From NCBI GenBank assembly GCA_017792405.1, contig CP051231.1, positions 1,738,895 through 1,802,894 on the forward strand: DNA of 64,000 bases, given 5' to 3'. How positions within the stretch are numbered: the first letter of the stretch is position 1; each line of letters begins with the position of its first letter. The notes under the pieces are model-generated. The model was not told the origin of the DNA and made no database searches. It worked only from the letters and a program-made list of their open reading frames with translations. This DNA comes from Oceanicola sp. Lineage in GTDB: Bacteria; Pseudomonadota; Alphaproteobacteria; Rhodobacterales; Rhodobacteraceae. A program made the translations under genes and the position numbers. This document shows positions 63,049 through 64,000 of this stretch, piece by piece.

Positions 63049-64000
63049 TCAGTTGTTGCCTTCCGGCTCGCTCGCGGCCCGCTCGGCCTCGATCTCGCGC
63101 CAGCGCGCCACGTTCTCGTTATGCTCTTCCAGCGTCTCGGCAAAGGCATGGCCACCAGTGCCATCAGCCACGAAGAACAGGTAAGGCGTGGTCTCGGGGT
63201 TCAGCGCCGCCTCGATGCTGAGGCGCCCGGGGTTGGCAATCGGCGTCGGCGGAAGGCCGTCGATCACATAGGTGTTGTAATCGGTCCGCGCCCGCAGCTC
63301 GCTCTGCCGCAGCCCGCGGCCAAGTGAGCCCCGGCCCTGCGTCACGCCATAAATCACCGTCGGGTCGGTCTGCAGCTTCATGCCCACCTCAAGGCGGTTG
63401 ACGAAGACGCTGGCCACCTGCCCGCGCTCCTCGGCCACCCCGGTTTCCTTCTCCACGATAGAGGCCATGACCAGCGCCTCCTCGGGGCTATCATAGGGCA
63501 GTCCCTCGGCGCGCTCGGCCCAGGCCTCGGCAAGGATCGACTGCTGCGCCGACTGCATCCGCTCGATCAGCGTGGCCACCTCAGACCCCTCGCGCACCTC
63601 GTAGCTATCGGGCGCAAGGCTGCCCTCTGCGGGCACCTCCACCTCGCCTTCGAGAAAGCCCGAGGCCTTCAGGCTCTCGACCACCTGCCAGCTGGTCACG
63701 CCCTCGGCCAGCGTCACCCGAAAGCGCACATCCGAGCCGCCGGTGCCCTCTGCATATTCTGCCGGGGCCTCCTCTGCGGCGGGGTCGTATTTGGCGACCT
63801 CCACATATTCCTGCGTGGCAGGGTCCAGCTCGCGCATCACCAACTCGGCGCGGAGCACGCCGATCCGGTAGTTCACCTCGGTGCCACAGGTGCTGCGGCC
63901 CGCCGTCGTGATGCTGTCGACGATCTCCTGCATCGAGGCACCGGGCGGCACCAGAAAGGAGCCTGCCTTCAGCAACTGGGTCCGGTCGGTGTATTCCGCA
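63049..64000 (-). CDS. mltG: MltG endolytic transglycosylase (C-terminal part)
   Basis: The frame stays open to the right edge, so the N-terminus and membrane anchor are outside the window; about 316 residues are visible. The LysM-like part is LKAGSFLVPPGASMQEIVD, and the YceG/MltG catalytic domain has the Glu in ALVMASIVEKETG and the blocks KLQTDPTVIYG and NTYVIDGLPPTPIANPG. It cuts nascent peptidoglycan strands and so sets glycan length. The tail is acidic. Confidence 0.92.
   Translation of the reverse strand, partial: AEYTDRTQLLKAGSFLVPPGASMQEIVDSITTAGRSTCGTEVNYRIGVLRAELVMRELDPATQEYVEVAKYDPAAEEAPAEYAEGTGGSDVRFRVTLAEGVTSWQVVESLKASGFLEGEVEVPAEGSLAPDSYEVREGSEVATLIERMQSAQQSILAEAWAERAEGLPYDSPEEALVMASIVEKETGVAEERGQVASVFVNRLEVGMKLQTDPTVIYGVTQGRGSLGRGLRQSELRARTDYNTYVIDGLPPTPIANPGRLSIEAALNPETTPYLFFVADGTGGHAFAETLEEHNENVARWREIEAERAASEPEGNN

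Noticed and set aside
61648..63327. 559-codon open frame on plus
   Set aside because: Antisense to the ankyrin, PAAR-lipase and mltG genes, which carry recognisable motifs.

Overview
The window is high-GC alphaproteobacterial DNA, almost certainly from the Rhodobacterales (Roseobacter/Rhodobacter group). The main evidence is a complete RcGTA-type gene transfer agent cluster in canonical order. Supporting evidence is an iscR-suf operon with an Irr-type iron control element, a pyruvate dehydrogenase E1-beta with its own lipoyl domain, an RNase E with an acidic insertion in its S1 domain, and a Sinorhizobium-type agl alpha-glucoside operon. No rRNA, tRNA, CRISPR array or intact insertion sequence was seen.

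Layout. 1-1.8 kb: iron-sulfur biogenesis (minus strand: iscR, a compact cysteine desulfurase, start of sufB) behind a promoter whose -10 lies inside an Irr box. 1.8-4.5 kb: alpha/beta hydrolase, small unknown protein, HD-domain hydrolase, degenerate Hint-domain protein and ribbon-helix-helix protein. 4.5-8.4 kb: cytochrome P450 with a membrane alpha/beta hydrolase, CcdA and a TusA-like protein. 8.4-11.1 kb: RNase E, preceded by about 575 bp without a gene. 11.7-21.7 kb: alpha-glucoside uptake and breakdown (aglEFGAK on minus; divergent aglR, GH1 glucosidase and glucokinase on plus) with mirrored operators.

21.8-32.1 kb: a chemotaxis locus made of two convergent operons (STAS-cheY-cheA-cheW-cheR-cheY-cheT-like on plus; MCP-cheB-cheD on minus). 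32.2-37.5 kb: Bcr/CflA efflux pump, hydrolase, VOC protein, DUF3179 protein and two tandem cyclophilins. 37.6-44.3 kb: central carbon metabolism and division (pgk, class I aldolase, FtsB-like protein, pdhABC). 44.4-46.1 kb: an orphan lysine-rich helical protein, cysE and a DksA/TraR-type zinc-finger protein.

46.1-61.1 kb: the GTA cluster on minus, gp1 to gp15 plus two downstream genes, with most genes overlapping or separated by under 30 nt. Its leader holds a good sigma70-type promoter, a tiny ORF that starts at the predicted transcript end, and an intrinsic terminator inside that ORF, all before gp1. 61.2-62.9 kb: a PAAR-lipase toxin-like gene overlapping an ankyrin-repeat, membrane-anchored partner, which looks like a type VI effector/immunity pair. 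The window ends inside mltG.

The most novel-looking parts are the GTA leader (possible attenuation), the hairpin-rich spacer after the GTA capsid gene, the PAAR-lipase/ankyrin pair, the CheZ-like protein at the end of the chemotaxis operon, the mirrored agl control region and an orphan helical protein.
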